Source: Fictibacillus solisalsi (lineage in GTDB: Bacteria > Bacillota > Bacilli > Bacillales > Fictibacillaceae). From it: a stretch of 64,000 nucleotides of DNA. The position numbers were made by a program, and so were the translations under genes. The DNA lies in assembly GCF_900103485.1 (NCBI RefSeq), contig NZ_FNHW01000001.1, positions 1-64,000 on the forward strand, given 5' to 3'. The notes under the pieces were generated by a model that was not told the DNA's origin, did no database searches, and saw only the letters and a program-made list of their open reading frames with translations. Each line of letters opens with the position of its first letter. Position 1 is the stretch's first letter. Positions 33,753-41,563 of this stretch are shown in pieces.

Positions 33753-35222
33753 TCAATTGTAATAAGCGTTCATTTCTTTGAGTGCAGAAAGAAGATATTC
33801 CCAAGTTCGGATAGTTGAAGGAATGCTCAGATGCTCTTCTGGTGTATGAACATCAAACATATCGGGGCCCAGGGAAATAGCGTCAATATGCGGCAGTTTT
33901 TCGGCAAAGATTCCGCATTCCAGCCCGGCGTGGATTGCCACAATTTCTGGGCGTTTTCCGTAACGGGCTTGATACACTTCTTCAAAAAGCTTCTGAATCT
34001 TTGAATCCTTGCGATACGGCCATTCGGGATAATCCGCCTGAGTCGTGAAAGTGGAACCTGTCACCTGGGCTATGACCTCATTTTGCTTCAGGATCTGCTC
34101 TTTTAAGCTTTTTACTGAGCTTCGGATTTCACTCACAAATGTGATGGTTGATGCAGTGCTTGAAACCACACCCAGATTGGTGGAGCTTTCGGTAAGTCCT
34201 GCAATTTCCTGGCTCATGGATTGTACCCCGTTTGGAATCAGCATGAGCGAATGGATGACAGATCGGGTGGTTTCATCGGAGTAAACCCTTTCCGGCAGGT
34301 GGTCAACTTTCTCTGCTGTTACGCTGATTTTGGGATCGGATGTTCTTAGTTCTTTTTTGAAAGTTTCCTCCCAGGCGGCTGCCACCTCCGGGAGGCGGGA
34401 GGCATGTGCTTCCGGCACATGAATAACAGCCTCTGCTTCACGAGGAATCGCATTTGATTTTAATCCGCCGGAAATGGAAGACAAGTGGAAATTGAATTCT
34501 TCAGATAAACCTTTCAAAAACCGTCCGAGAAGTTTATTGGCATTTCCCCTGCCTTTTTGTATAGACATGCCGGAATGGCCGCCAAAAAGACCGCCGATCT
34601 GAACCTGGAAAACGCTCGTTTGCTCGTGTGGAGAATCCCACTGAATGGGCAAACCTTGAGCAGCGGTGATGCCGCCTGCGCTGCTGACCAGAAGCTTGCC
34701 CTCTTCTTCAGAATCCAGGTTAATGAAGATCTCTCCGGAAAAATGCTCAGGGTTTACCTCCAGAGCTCCCTTCATTGTTGTCTCTTCTTCCGTCGTAATA
34801 ACCACTTCGAGAGCGGGGTGGGGAATATCACTGGCATCTAGGAGTGCGAGCGCATAGGCAACAGCGATGCCGTTGTCCGCTCCAAGAGTAGTGCCACTCG
34901 CGTAAAGCATGTCCCCTTTGATCTGCAATTTAAGCGGTTCTGTATCAAAGTTATGGAGGGTTCCTTTATTTTTTTCACAGACCATATCCATATGGCCTTG
35001 AATAATAATAGCCGGAACATGCCCGTATCCTTCCGTTGCTTCTTTTTTTATGATAATGTTGAGGGCTTTATCCTGAATCACGGGAAGATTCCGGCTCTGC
35101 GCAAAACGAAGCAAATAGTCACTGACTCCTTTTTCATTGCCGGAGCCCCGGGGCATGGAAGAAAGTTCTGCGAAATAATGAAATACAGGGTGTTTTTTTA
35201 ATTCTGCCAATGTCATGTCCAT
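33753..35222 (-). CDS. pepD: Aminoacyl-histidine dipeptidase PepD (beta-Ala-His dipeptidase)
   Basis: This 489-residue M20C peptidase hydrolyses Xaa-His dipeptides. Motifs seen: IQGHMDMVCEK (zinc ligand His plus Asp), ASGTTLGADNGIAVAYAL, TTEEETTMKGA (catalytic Glu), FINLDSEEEG, the GLFGGHSGM lid segment, and AIHAGLECG with a final His in DVHTPEEHLSI. The length matches the family. The ATG at 35222 has AAAGGAT 8 bases upstream. The gene is monocistronic. Confidence 0.94.
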   Translation of the reverse strand: MDMTLAELKKHPVFHYFAELSSMPRGSGNEKGVSDYLLRFAQSRNLPVIQDKALNIIIKKEATEGYGHVPAIIIQGHMDMVCEKNKGTLHNFDTEPLKLQIKGDMLYASGTTLGADNGIAVAYALALLDASDIPHPALEVVITTEEETTMKGALEVNPEHFSGEIFINLDSEEEGKLLVSSAGGITAAQGLPIQWDSPHEQTSVFQVQIGGLFGGHSGMSIQKGRGNANKLLGRFLKGLSEEFNFHLSSISGGLKSNAIPREAEAVIHVPEAHASRLPEVAAAWEETFKKELRTSDPKISVTAEKVDHLPERVYSDETTRSVIHSLMLIPNGVQSMSQEIAGLTESSTNLGVVSSTASTITFVSEIRSSVKSLKEQILKQNEVIAQVTGSTFTTQADYPEWPYRKDSKIQKLFEEVYQARYGKRPEIVAIHAGLECGIFAEKLPHIDAISLGPDMFDVHTPEEHLSIPSTIRTWEYLLSALKEMNAYYN

Positions 35223-35329
35223 TCATTTCATCCTTTGTCCTGATTTTTCTGTAATCACATATGTCTAGAGTAGAGAAAGCTGCCGAAATAATCAATGGCA
35301 CAGCACATTAACAAATGAATCTTAGTTGC

Positions 35330-35358
35330 TTGACTCTATTCATTTCCTCTTGTAGAAT
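35330..35358 (+). promoter_or_regulatory. Sigma-A promoter of tRNA-Arg
   Basis: TTGACT, a 17-base spacer and TAGAAT lie about 50 bases upstream of the tRNA. Confidence 0.75.
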
Positions 35359-35409
35359 TATCAGGTAAAGAAGATTGCGAGTGCGCAGGTACACCAAGAA
35401 CAGCATACT

Positions 35410-35485
35410 GGCTCCGTAGCTCAGTGGATAGAGCGTCGGTTTCCTAAACCGTGCGTCGCAGGTTCGATTCCTGCCGGGGCCGCCA
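35410..35485 (+). tRNA. tRNA-Arg (anticodon CCT)
   Basis: A full cloverleaf can be drawn: acceptor GGCTCCG/CGGGGCC, D-arm GCTC/GAGC, anticodon loop TTCCTAA with anticodon CCT, T-arm GCAGG/CCTGC with TTCGATT, discriminator G and encoded CCA. The first anticodon-stem pair is T-T. It reads AGG codons and stands alone, ahead of ctaB. Confidence 0.97.
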
Positions 35486-35578
35486 CTAGATAAAAATATA
35501 ACTGGCAGCGCGGTGCTGTCTTTTTTTATGCTTTTACCGGCATAATTTGAACGTTTTCTGAACACTGTAAGAACTTAA

Positions 35579-35594
35579 TGTGACATTTATCACA
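35579..35594 (+). promoter_or_regulatory. Fnr/Crp-type palindrome in the ctaB promoter region
   Basis: TGTGACATTTATCACA is a perfect TGTGA-N6-TCACA palindrome, the binding pattern of Fnr in Bacillus. A TAAAAT -10 element follows at about 35613. The palindrome centre lies about 38-40 bases upstream of the inferred transcription start, partly covering the -35 region. Confidence 0.5.
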
Positions 35595-35658
35595 AACATG
35601 TATTAGTTCTGTTAAAATAGAGTCATACTAATGATAGATATGAAAAGATGGTGATCTT

Positions 35659-36558
35659 ATGGGTGAAAATGCTGCTCCAAGCATTTTTAAAGACTATATA
35701 CAAATTACAAAGCCTGGTATTATCACTTCAAACTTATTGGGAACCATAGCCGGCTTTTGTATCGGAGCGAGAAATTTGTCTTCTAGCCTCAGTTTATGGG
35801 AGTTGTTCTTTTGGACAGTTCTCGGGACCGTTTTTGTTATCGGATCGTCCGCCATTGTTAACAATGTTTACGATGCGGATATCGATAAGCACATGGAACG
35901 GACAAAAAACCGCCCGATTACCAATGGAAGAATTCCAAAGCGGAATGCGATTTTACTTTCCATTGTAATGATTGTGATCGGTGAATTAATTCTTGGCCTG
36001 ATGGTGAATCCAATAGCTGCACTGATTGGTTTTATAGGATTTGTGTTTTACGGTTTTGTATATACCATGTCCAAGCGGGTAACAGTTGTGAACACGGAAA
36101 TTGGCTGTATTTCAGGCGCCACTCCTCCCATTATTGGCTATACGGCTGTAACCGGAGAATTTGATTTGATTGCATTGCTTCTGTTTGTTTTCATGTTTGC
36201 ATGGCAGCCACCTCATTTCTTTGCTCTGGCGATGAAGCGTGCGGAAGAGTATAAGAGTGTCAATGTGCCCATGCTGCCAAACAAGGTAGGCTTTAAGCAA
36301 ACAAAGGTTCATATTTTAATCTATACCGTCTTTGCCGTTGCAGCTTCGTTGCTTCTGTATTTCTTTAATGTTCTGGGCATCTGGTATTTGATAGTGGCAG
36401 GTATTCTGGGAGCAGTCTTCCTGTTCCGTGCCATTCAATCCTTTAAATTTAAAGAAAAGGAAAGCGAACTGGTCTGGTCCGGGAAAATGTTCAAGTTTTC
36501 CATTATGTATTTGACGTTAATGTTTGTGACCATGATGTTTGCTCCACTTTTCGGATAA
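35659..36558 (+). CDS. ctaB: Heme O synthase (protoheme IX farnesyltransferase) CtaB
   Basis: CtaB transfers a farnesyl group to heme B to make heme O, the precursor of heme A for terminal oxidases. The 299-residue UbiA-type membrane protein has about eight helices. The first prenyl-diphosphate-binding motif is NNVYDADIDKHMERTKNRP and the second family block is YTMSKRVTVVNTEIGCISGATPP. The ribosome binding site (AGATGGTG) is modest. No ctaA or ctaCDEF genes are next to it in the window, unlike B. subtilis. A Fnr-type palindrome precedes it. Confidence 0.95.
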   Translation: MGENAAPSIFKDYIQITKPGIITSNLLGTIAGFCIGARNLSSSLSLWELFFWTVLGTVFVIGSSAIVNNVYDADIDKHMERTKNRPITNGRIPKRNAILLSIVMIVIGELILGLMVNPIAALIGFIGFVFYGFVYTMSKRVTVVNTEIGCISGATPPIIGYTAVTGEFDLIALLLFVFMFAWQPPHFFALAMKRAEEYKSVNVPMLPNKVGFKQTKVHILIYTVFAVAASLLLYFFNVLGIWYLIVAGILGAVFLFRAIQSFKFKEKESELVWSGKMFKFSIMYLTLMFVTMMFAPLFG

Positions 36559-36576
36559 TGTAACCAAATAAAGAAG

Positions 36577-36617
36577 GAAACCCCTGTTTCGGCAAAAACA
36601 CCGAGCAGGGGTTTTTT
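36577..36617 (+). terminator. Rho-independent terminator of ctaB
   Basis: The stem AACCCCTG/CAGGGGTT is followed by a T run. Confidence 0.85.
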
Positions 36618-36740
36618 GTGTTTTAAAGTACAGTAAACTGATTCTGCTTAGTCGCTAAATTGTAAACTTTATGGCGTTTAAGGGTATGATAAAAAAGGTA
36701 TTTAACATGTAATTGAGGCATGATCAGGAGGTGCAAATGC

Positions 36741-37940
36741 ATGCAGAAAAGTAAACCTATCATCGTTCCGCGTTACACCTTTTCAGAAATTTACGGGCCT
36801 GATCTGATTTTTAATCCCAGGCCATCGTTTGCCCATAATAAATGGATCCCGGATTGTCCGGTCAAGCTGGATTTGTTAACCGGAAGCCAGTTTGCTGTAA
36901 TGGGAGATATGCCGGTCATTTGCAGCCGGTCCGTAACAACCAGGCAGGCGACTGATTTATATGAAAGGGCCGGACTTCAGCTTCGGTTTCCCATGCATTA
37001 TTACTCCACTGAAGAAGATTACCGCAACTTGTTCAAAAGGCTAGAAAACGAACGGAAACAGATGGTGGTACAGCACATTCATCCGGAGGAAGAAATGTCA
37101 GCTGTAAACTACTGGATTGATCCGAAGCTGGTTCAGTTTTTGAACAATAAAGCAAATCTTGAAGAGCTGGTGCCAGAAGGGCATGCTCCAAAGCGGGTGA
37201 GCACCACTGCAGCAAAGCTTCATGAACATCTCGAAGCTTTTCCGTTTCCATGTGTTGTTAAAGCAGCGACCAATGAAGCCAATGCGGCAGGCTTTGATGT
37301 ATTTATCTGCAGAACTGATGAAGATATCCAAAAGGCCGAGAAGTTTTTTGAAACCTGTGAAGGCATCGTAATCGAAGAGTTTTTGGAGATTGAACACAAT
37401 TATTGCGTTCAGTTTGCCTGTACATTTGATGAGAAACTGATTTATCTTGGCAGTACCGTTCAAAATATCGATGATAACGCAAAATATAAAGGAAACTGGG
37501 TGGACGAAGATTCGGAACCCGATAGTGAAGTCATAAAAGTCGGCAGGCGAATTATGGAAGAGGGCTGTAAAAGAGGCTACAGGGGAATTGCCGGTTTTGA
37601 TATTGCTGTTACGCCGGATGGCAGAAAGATTGCATTTGATTTAAATTACAGGGTCAATGGTTCCACGGCGGCCCTGCTTTTGAAGGACAGCATCACGGAG
37701 CAGCTTGGGAAAAAGGTTGTCAAATATGTCTCCTGGAAATCAGCAGGCGGAATTGAACCGTTATATGACACGGTAAAACAAGCGGTTGAAGACGGATATT
37801 TTGTACCGCTTTCCATTTATAACGGAAGCGAAAGTCCCTATGAGGATGCGGATACACTGATTCAGGGACTGGTCCTTGGGGACAGCAGGTACGAGGCTGA
37901 TCAAAAAGAACATATTTTTCAACGGGCTGGTCTTTCCTGA
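36741..37940 (+). CDS. ATP-grasp domain enzyme of unknown substrate
   Basis: The 399-residue protein has an N-terminal pre-ATP-grasp region and an ATP-grasp fold. FPCVVKAATNEANAAGFDV is the phosphate/ATP-binding lysine segment, GIVIEEFLEI the adenine hinge, and GFDIAVTPDGRKIAFDLNYRVNGST the metal-binding Asp/Asn block. Such enzymes ligate a carboxylate to an amine or thiol, or make acyl phosphates. The ATG at 36741 has CAGGAGGTG 8 bases upstream; a start 21 bases earlier lacks one. The gene is monocistronic, so no pathway clue is available. Confidence 0.8.
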   Translation: MQKSKPIIVPRYTFSEIYGPDLIFNPRPSFAHNKWIPDCPVKLDLLTGSQFAVMGDMPVICSRSVTTRQATDLYERAGLQLRFPMHYYSTEEDYRNLFKRLENERKQMVVQHIHPEEEMSAVNYWIDPKLVQFLNNKANLEELVPEGHAPKRVSTTAAKLHEHLEAFPFPCVVKAATNEANAAGFDVFICRTDEDIQKAEKFFETCEGIVIEEFLEIEHNYCVQFACTFDEKLIYLGSTVQNIDDNAKYKGNWVDEDSEPDSEVIKVGRRIMEEGCKRGYRGIAGFDIAVTPDGRKIAFDLNYRVNGSTAALLLKDSITEQLGKKVVKYVSWKSAGGIEPLYDTVKQAVEDGYFVPLSIYNGSESPYEDADTLIQGLVLGDSRYEADQKEHIFQRAGLS

Positions 37941-37948
37941 ACCCGTAA

Positions 37949-37977
37949 CAAAAAAACTCCGGTAAGGAGTTTTTTTG
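37949..37977 (+). terminator. Rho-independent terminator
   Basis: The short stem AAAAACTCC/GGAGTTTTT is followed by T residues after the ATP-grasp gene. Confidence 0.8.
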
Positions 37978-37982
37978 TGATT

Positions 37983-38007
37983 GTTTAGTGAAGTGGGGTT
38001 AGGGTAA
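37983..38007 (+). promoter_or_regulatory. Sigma-B promoter
   Basis: GTTTAG and GGGTAA are separated by 13 bases. This is a good match to the general-stress sigma-B consensus (GTTTAA-N12-15-GGGTAT), about 40 bases upstream of the YflT-like stress gene. Confidence 0.7.
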
Positions 38008-38047
38008 TTACTAGTAAGAGAGCTATACGGATAAAGGAGGATAAGCA

Positions 38048-38491
38048 ATGAGTAAAATGGTAATCGGGGTATATGATTCAGAAAGCGAAGCGATTGAACG
38101 CATTCAAGCATTGGTTGACCAGGGATACAATGCCAAAGACATATCCATCCTGGCTAAAGATGATGGAAAAATGGACCGGGTGGCTGACAAGACCAATGTT
38201 TCAGAAGAACATTTGGATGAAGATGTTAACGAAGCAGCCTATGGTACGATTGCCGGGTTTCTTTCGGGTATTGGCGGAGCCATTGCTGTTCCGGGTCTTG
38301 GCGTTCCAGGTATTGGGCCGCTCCTCGCAGCCGGGCCGTTTGCTTCCATGTTTTCGGAGGATTCAGAGGAAGACTTGAAAGAGCTCTTAATGTCCCTTGA
38401 TTTGTCAGAACGAACGGCGGAACGCTATGTTCAGAAGGTTGAGCAGGGAAGTGTGATGGTTTTTCTGGAAAAGGATGCCGTAAAGCTTTAG
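38048..38491 (+). CDS. General stress protein 17M-like (YflT family)
   Basis: The 147-residue protein begins MSKMVIGVYDSESEAIERIQAL, typical of the YflT/GSP17M domain. A central Gly/Ala/Pro-rich hydrophobic segment (GTIAGFLSGIGGAIAVPGLG) and an acidic C-terminal half follow. Members are sigma-B-dependent stress proteins of unknown biochemical role. AAAGGAGG precedes the ATG, and a sigma-B promoter lies upstream. The link to sigma-B is reinforced by the YtvA photoreceptor gene at 50289 in the same window. Confidence 0.88.
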   Translation: MSKMVIGVYDSESEAIERIQALVDQGYNAKDISILAKDDGKMDRVADKTNVSEEHLDEDVNEAAYGTIAGFLSGIGGAIAVPGLGVPGIGPLLAAGPFASMFSEDSEEDLKELLMSLDLSERTAERYVQKVEQGSVMVFLEKDAVKL

Positions 38492-38541
38492 GATAGGGGA
38501 ATACATACTATCAATTCCAAGCGGATAGCTCGGAAAAACAT

Positions 38542-38570
38542 TTGACAAATAGAAATCCCTGGTATATGAT
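38542..38570 (+). promoter_or_regulatory. Sigma-A promoter of the metNPQ leader
   Basis: A perfect TTGACA, 17 bases and TATGAT lie about 30 bases upstream of the first SAM aptamer. Confidence 0.88.
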
Positions 38571-38599
38571 AGAGCACATCAAGTAAATATGACGTATTT

Positions 38600-38776
38600 C
38601 TTATCCAGAGAGGTGGAGGGACATGGCCCTTTGAAACCTCGGCAGCGGGTTTTTCATTTTTTGAAAAAACACTGTGCCAATTCCACCAGGTTCACTAAAG
38701 AACCTGGAAGATAAGAAGAGCAAATTCTCTATTATGGAATTAACATTCTCTTCTTGTCTTGGAAGAGAATTTTTTA
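38600..38776 (+). promoter_or_regulatory. SAM-I riboswitch (tandem copy 1) upstream of metNPQ
   Basis: The S-box core is CTTATCCAGAGAGGTGGAGGG, GGCCCTTTGAAACCTCGGCA, a long P3 hairpin, TGTGCCAATTCC and AAGATAAG. The terminator is ATTCTCTTC/GGAAGAGAAT with a T run (38744-38776). Confidence 0.95.
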
Positions 38777-38799
38777 TTGCAAAAAAACTGAATGGTTTT

Positions 38800-38968
38800 C
38801 TTATCCAGAGAGGTGGAGGGACTGGCCCTTTGAAGCCTCGGCAGCGGGTTTCCGGTAAACGGAAATACTGTGCCAATTCCGGCAAGCAGTGAGCTTGGGA
38901 GATAAGAAGAGAAGCTTTAATCATTATTAACAGGCCTCTTCTTGTGTTCACAAGAAGGGGTTTTTTTA
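38800..38968 (+). promoter_or_regulatory. SAM-I riboswitch (tandem copy 2) upstream of metNPQ
   Basis: A second full S-box starts 24 bases after the first terminator. It differs from copy 1 mainly in the P3 hairpin (CCGGTAAACGG) and ends in its own terminator (CCTCTTCTTGTG/CACAAGAAGGGG with T run). metN begins 30 bases later. Confidence 0.95.
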
Positions 38969-38997
38969 TTGGAGCAGTTTGAAGGGGGAACACACGA

Positions 38998-40029
38998 TTG
39001 ATTCGATTTGAGGAAGTTACCAAGATTTATGAGAGTGGCAAAAACCAGGTCAAAGCACTCAACAATGTGAGCTTTGAAATAAATAAAGGAGAGATTTATG
39101 GAGTAGTTGGATACAGCGGTGCAGGGAAAAGCTCGCTGCTGCGGTGTGTCAATCTGCTTGAGAAGCCTACCTCCGGAAGGGTGCTGGTGGACGGAGAGAA
39201 CATGGCTGACCTTTCACCGAAGGAGCTCAGGAAAAAACGGAAAAACATCGGCATGATTTTTCAGCATTTCAATCTGCTGAATGCGAAAACCGTGTTTGAT
39301 AACATAGCAACGCCTCTTTATCTCCAGGGAGAAAAAAAGACTGTCATTAAAGAAAAAGTAAATAGTCTGCTTGAATTTGTCGGGCTTTCCGAACATGGAC
39401 ATAAATACCCTGATCAACTGTCAGGCGGTCAAAAGCAGCGGGTGGGCATTGCACGCGCGCTGTCCACGGACCCGGAGATTCTGCTGTGTGATGAGGCCAC
39501 CTCGGCACTTGATCCGCAGACCACTTCAAGCATCCTGGAGCTATTAAAAAAAATCAATAAGGAATATGACATTACTATTCTGATCATCACCCATGAAATG
39601 AATGTGATCCGTGAGATTTGCAGCTCGGTCGCGGTGATGGAGAAAGGTAAAGTGATCGAGAAGGGCAGTGTTTTTGAAGTCTTTTCCCGGCCGAAAACAG
39701 AAACCGCCCGCCGATTTGTGAGCTCCGTCCTTCAGGATGAACTCCCTGATTCGCTGAAAACCATCCTGAGGAACCAGGATAAAAATCATCAGGTGTTCCG
39801 GATTGTTTTTACAGGAGCTTCTACAGGACAGCCGCTTTTATCTCAAATTTCGAAAAAATTTGATGTCGATGTCAGCGTGCTGTACGGGCATGTTACCGAA
39901 CTGCAGGATGTTCCATTTGGAAATCTCGTGGTTCAGTTGATTGGGGACGAACAGGAAATCCGCAGGGCCGTCTTTTTTGCAGGACAGGTCGATGTGGAAG
40001 TAAGGGAGGTTATAGAACATGCCAGTTGA
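38998..40029 (+). CDS. metN: Methionine ABC transporter ATPase MetN
   Basis: The 343-residue ABC ATPase has Walker A GYSGAGKSS, Q-loop MIFQHFNLL, signature [10 protein letters not shown], Walker B LLCDEATSALD and a C-terminal regulatory NIL domain (about residues 265-340) that binds methionine in the MetN family. It powers methionine import. The start is a TTG at 38998 with AAGGGGGAA 9 bases upstream. It overlaps metP by 11 bases. SAM riboswitch control fits the assignment. Confidence 0.96.
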   Translation: MIRFEEVTKIYESGKNQVKALNNVSFEINKGEIYGVVGYSGAGKSSLLRCVNLLEKPTSGRVLVDGENMADLSPKELRKKRKNIGMIFQHFNLLNAKTVFDNIATPLYLQGEKKTVIKEKVNSLLEFVGLSEHGHKYPDQLSGGQKQRVGIARALSTDPEILLCDEATSALDPQTTSSILELLKKINKEYDITILIITHEMNVIREICSSVAVMEKGKVIEKGSVFEVFSRPKTETARRFVSSVLQDELPDSLKTILRNQDKNHQVFRIVFTGASTGQPLLSQISKKFDVDVSVLYGHVTELQDVPFGNLVVQLIGDEQEIRRAVFFAGQVDVEVREVIEHAS

Positions 40030-40681
40030 TTGGAGTACATTCTGGGTCGACATCCTGGATGCGACGGGTGATACATTGATCATGGTCGGTGTTTCGTTAT
40101 TGGCATCGGCAGTGATCGGCATCCTGCTTGGTATCATTCTAGTTGTAACTAGAAAAGGCCACATTCTTGAAAATCTGCCTTTATTTAATGTGCTGAATGC
40201 CATTGTGAACGTTCTCCGTTCCATACCGTTTATCATTCTCATGGTAGCCATCATTCCGTTTACACGTTTAGTCGTAGGAACATCCATCGGGACAGCGGCT
40301 GCGATCGTTCCGTTGATTGTATACGCAGGACCTTACATCGCCCGGCTGGTAGAAAACAGCTTGCTGGAAATCGACCCGGGGATCGTGGAGGCTGCGGAAG
40401 CCATGGGTGCAACGCCTTGGCAAACCATTTTCCGCATCCTGCTCCCGGAAGCCTTCAGTTCATTGATCCTGTCATTGACCACGGCGACCATCGGTTTGGT
40501 AGGTGCTTCTGCAATGGCCGGTGCAGTTGGAGGCGGTGGCCTTGGTGATTTGGCTATTGCTTACGGGTACCAGCGGTTTGATACGGACGTCATGATTGTG
40601 ACGGTGGTACTGCTCATTATCCTGGTGCAAGGGTTACAAAGTTCAGGAAACGTGATTTCAAGAAAATTAAGAAGAAGATAG
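40019..40681 (+). CDS. metP: Methionine ABC transporter permease MetP
   Basis: This 220-residue membrane protein has five helices and the permease coupling loop (EAAEAMGATPWQTIFRILLPEA). It is the MetI/MetP-type partner of MetN. GGAGG precedes the ATG, which lies inside the last codons of metN, so translation is coupled. Confidence 0.95.
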   Translation: MPVDWSTFWVDILDATGDTLIMVGVSLLASAVIGILLGIILVVTRKGHILENLPLFNVLNAIVNVLRSIPFIILMVAIIPFTRLVVGTSIGTAAAIVPLIVYAGPYIARLVENSLLEIDPGIVEAAEAMGATPWQTIFRILLPEAFSSLILSLTTATIGLVGASAMAGAVGGGGLGDLAIAYGYQRFDTDVMIVTVVLLIILVQGLQSSGNVISRKLRRR

Positions 40682-40708
40682 CAACAACAGAAAAGGGAGA
40701 GATACATC

Positions 40709-41539
40709 ATGAAAAAATATCCACTTATCATTTTAGTCATCGGGGTGCTGCTGTCAGCTTTTTTAAGCGGATGCAGCGGCGGAAGCAAAGAGGGGCAGGA
40801 AAAAGTAAAAATGGGCATCAGCGGATCGGACAGTGATGTCTGGAAATACATTGCCGAAAAGGCTAAAAAAGAAGGAATCGATCTCGAAATTGTAGAGTTT
40901 TCCGATTATGTTCGTCCCAACCAGGCACTGGCGGACGGAGATATTGACGCAAACTCGTTCCAGACCATTTCTTACTTCAATTCCTTTAAAAGGGAACATA
41001 AATTGGATTTAGCACCGATTGCCACAACCGTGATCGCTCCGATGGGCGTTTACTCAGAAAAATACAAAGACATCAAGGATATTCCTGATGGTGCAACCAT
41101 TGCCCTCCCGAATGAGGCGACAAATATGGGCCGCGGACTTCTCTTGCTGCAAAGCGCAGGTCTCATCAAGCTGGAAAAGAATTTTGACGGCAACGGAGAT
41201 TTGAAAAAAGTTGTCGAGAACAAGAAGCATTTAAAGCTTAAGCCTGTGGTTGCCGGACAAACACCGCGCGTGCTTCCGGATGTCGCAGCTTCCATCATCA
41301 ATAATGGGGTCGCAGTGGATGCAGGAATGAATCCAAAGAAGGATGCGATTTATCTGGAAAGCAAAACCGCCAAGCCGTACATTAATATTATTGCAGTACG
41401 AACAGAAGATAAGAATAATAAGACCTTAAAGAAAATCGCGAAGATTTATCAATCCAAGGATACTGCCAAGAAAATTAATGAAATCTATAAGGGCGCAACC
41501 ATCCCAACGTTCGTCCCATTAAGTGAAATAGGAGAATAA
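40709..41539 (+). CDS. metQ: Methionine-binding lipoprotein MetQ
   Basis: The 276-residue lipoprotein has a signal with lipobox LSGC (Cys22) and the NlpA/MetQ fold, with VKMGISGSDSDVWKYIAEKAKKEG, NQALADGDIDANSFQTISYF and the ligand-site region ATIALPNEATNMGRGLLLLQ. It captures methionine outside the membrane for MetNP. AAAGGGAGAG precedes the ATG. It lies 27 bases after metP. Confidence 0.95.
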   Translation: MKKYPLIILVIGVLLSAFLSGCSGGSKEGQEKVKMGISGSDSDVWKYIAEKAKKEGIDLEIVEFSDYVRPNQALADGDIDANSFQTISYFNSFKREHKLDLAPIATTVIAPMGVYSEKYKDIKDIPDGATIALPNEATNMGRGLLLLQSAGLIKLEKNFDGNGDLKKVVENKKHLKLKPVVAGQTPRVLPDVAASIINNGVAVDAGMNPKKDAIYLESKTAKPYINIIAVRTEDKNNKTLKKIAKIYQSKDTAKKINEIYKGATIPTFVPLSEIGE

Positions 41540-41563
41540 AAGAGAGAGAAAGGATCTGAGAAA

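Noticed and set aside
35308-35565. Minus-strand frame across the tRNA-Arg gene, containing GPGRNRTCDARF
   Set aside because: This is the translated complement of a tRNA gene, a well-known false protein; the tRNA cloverleaf is complete.
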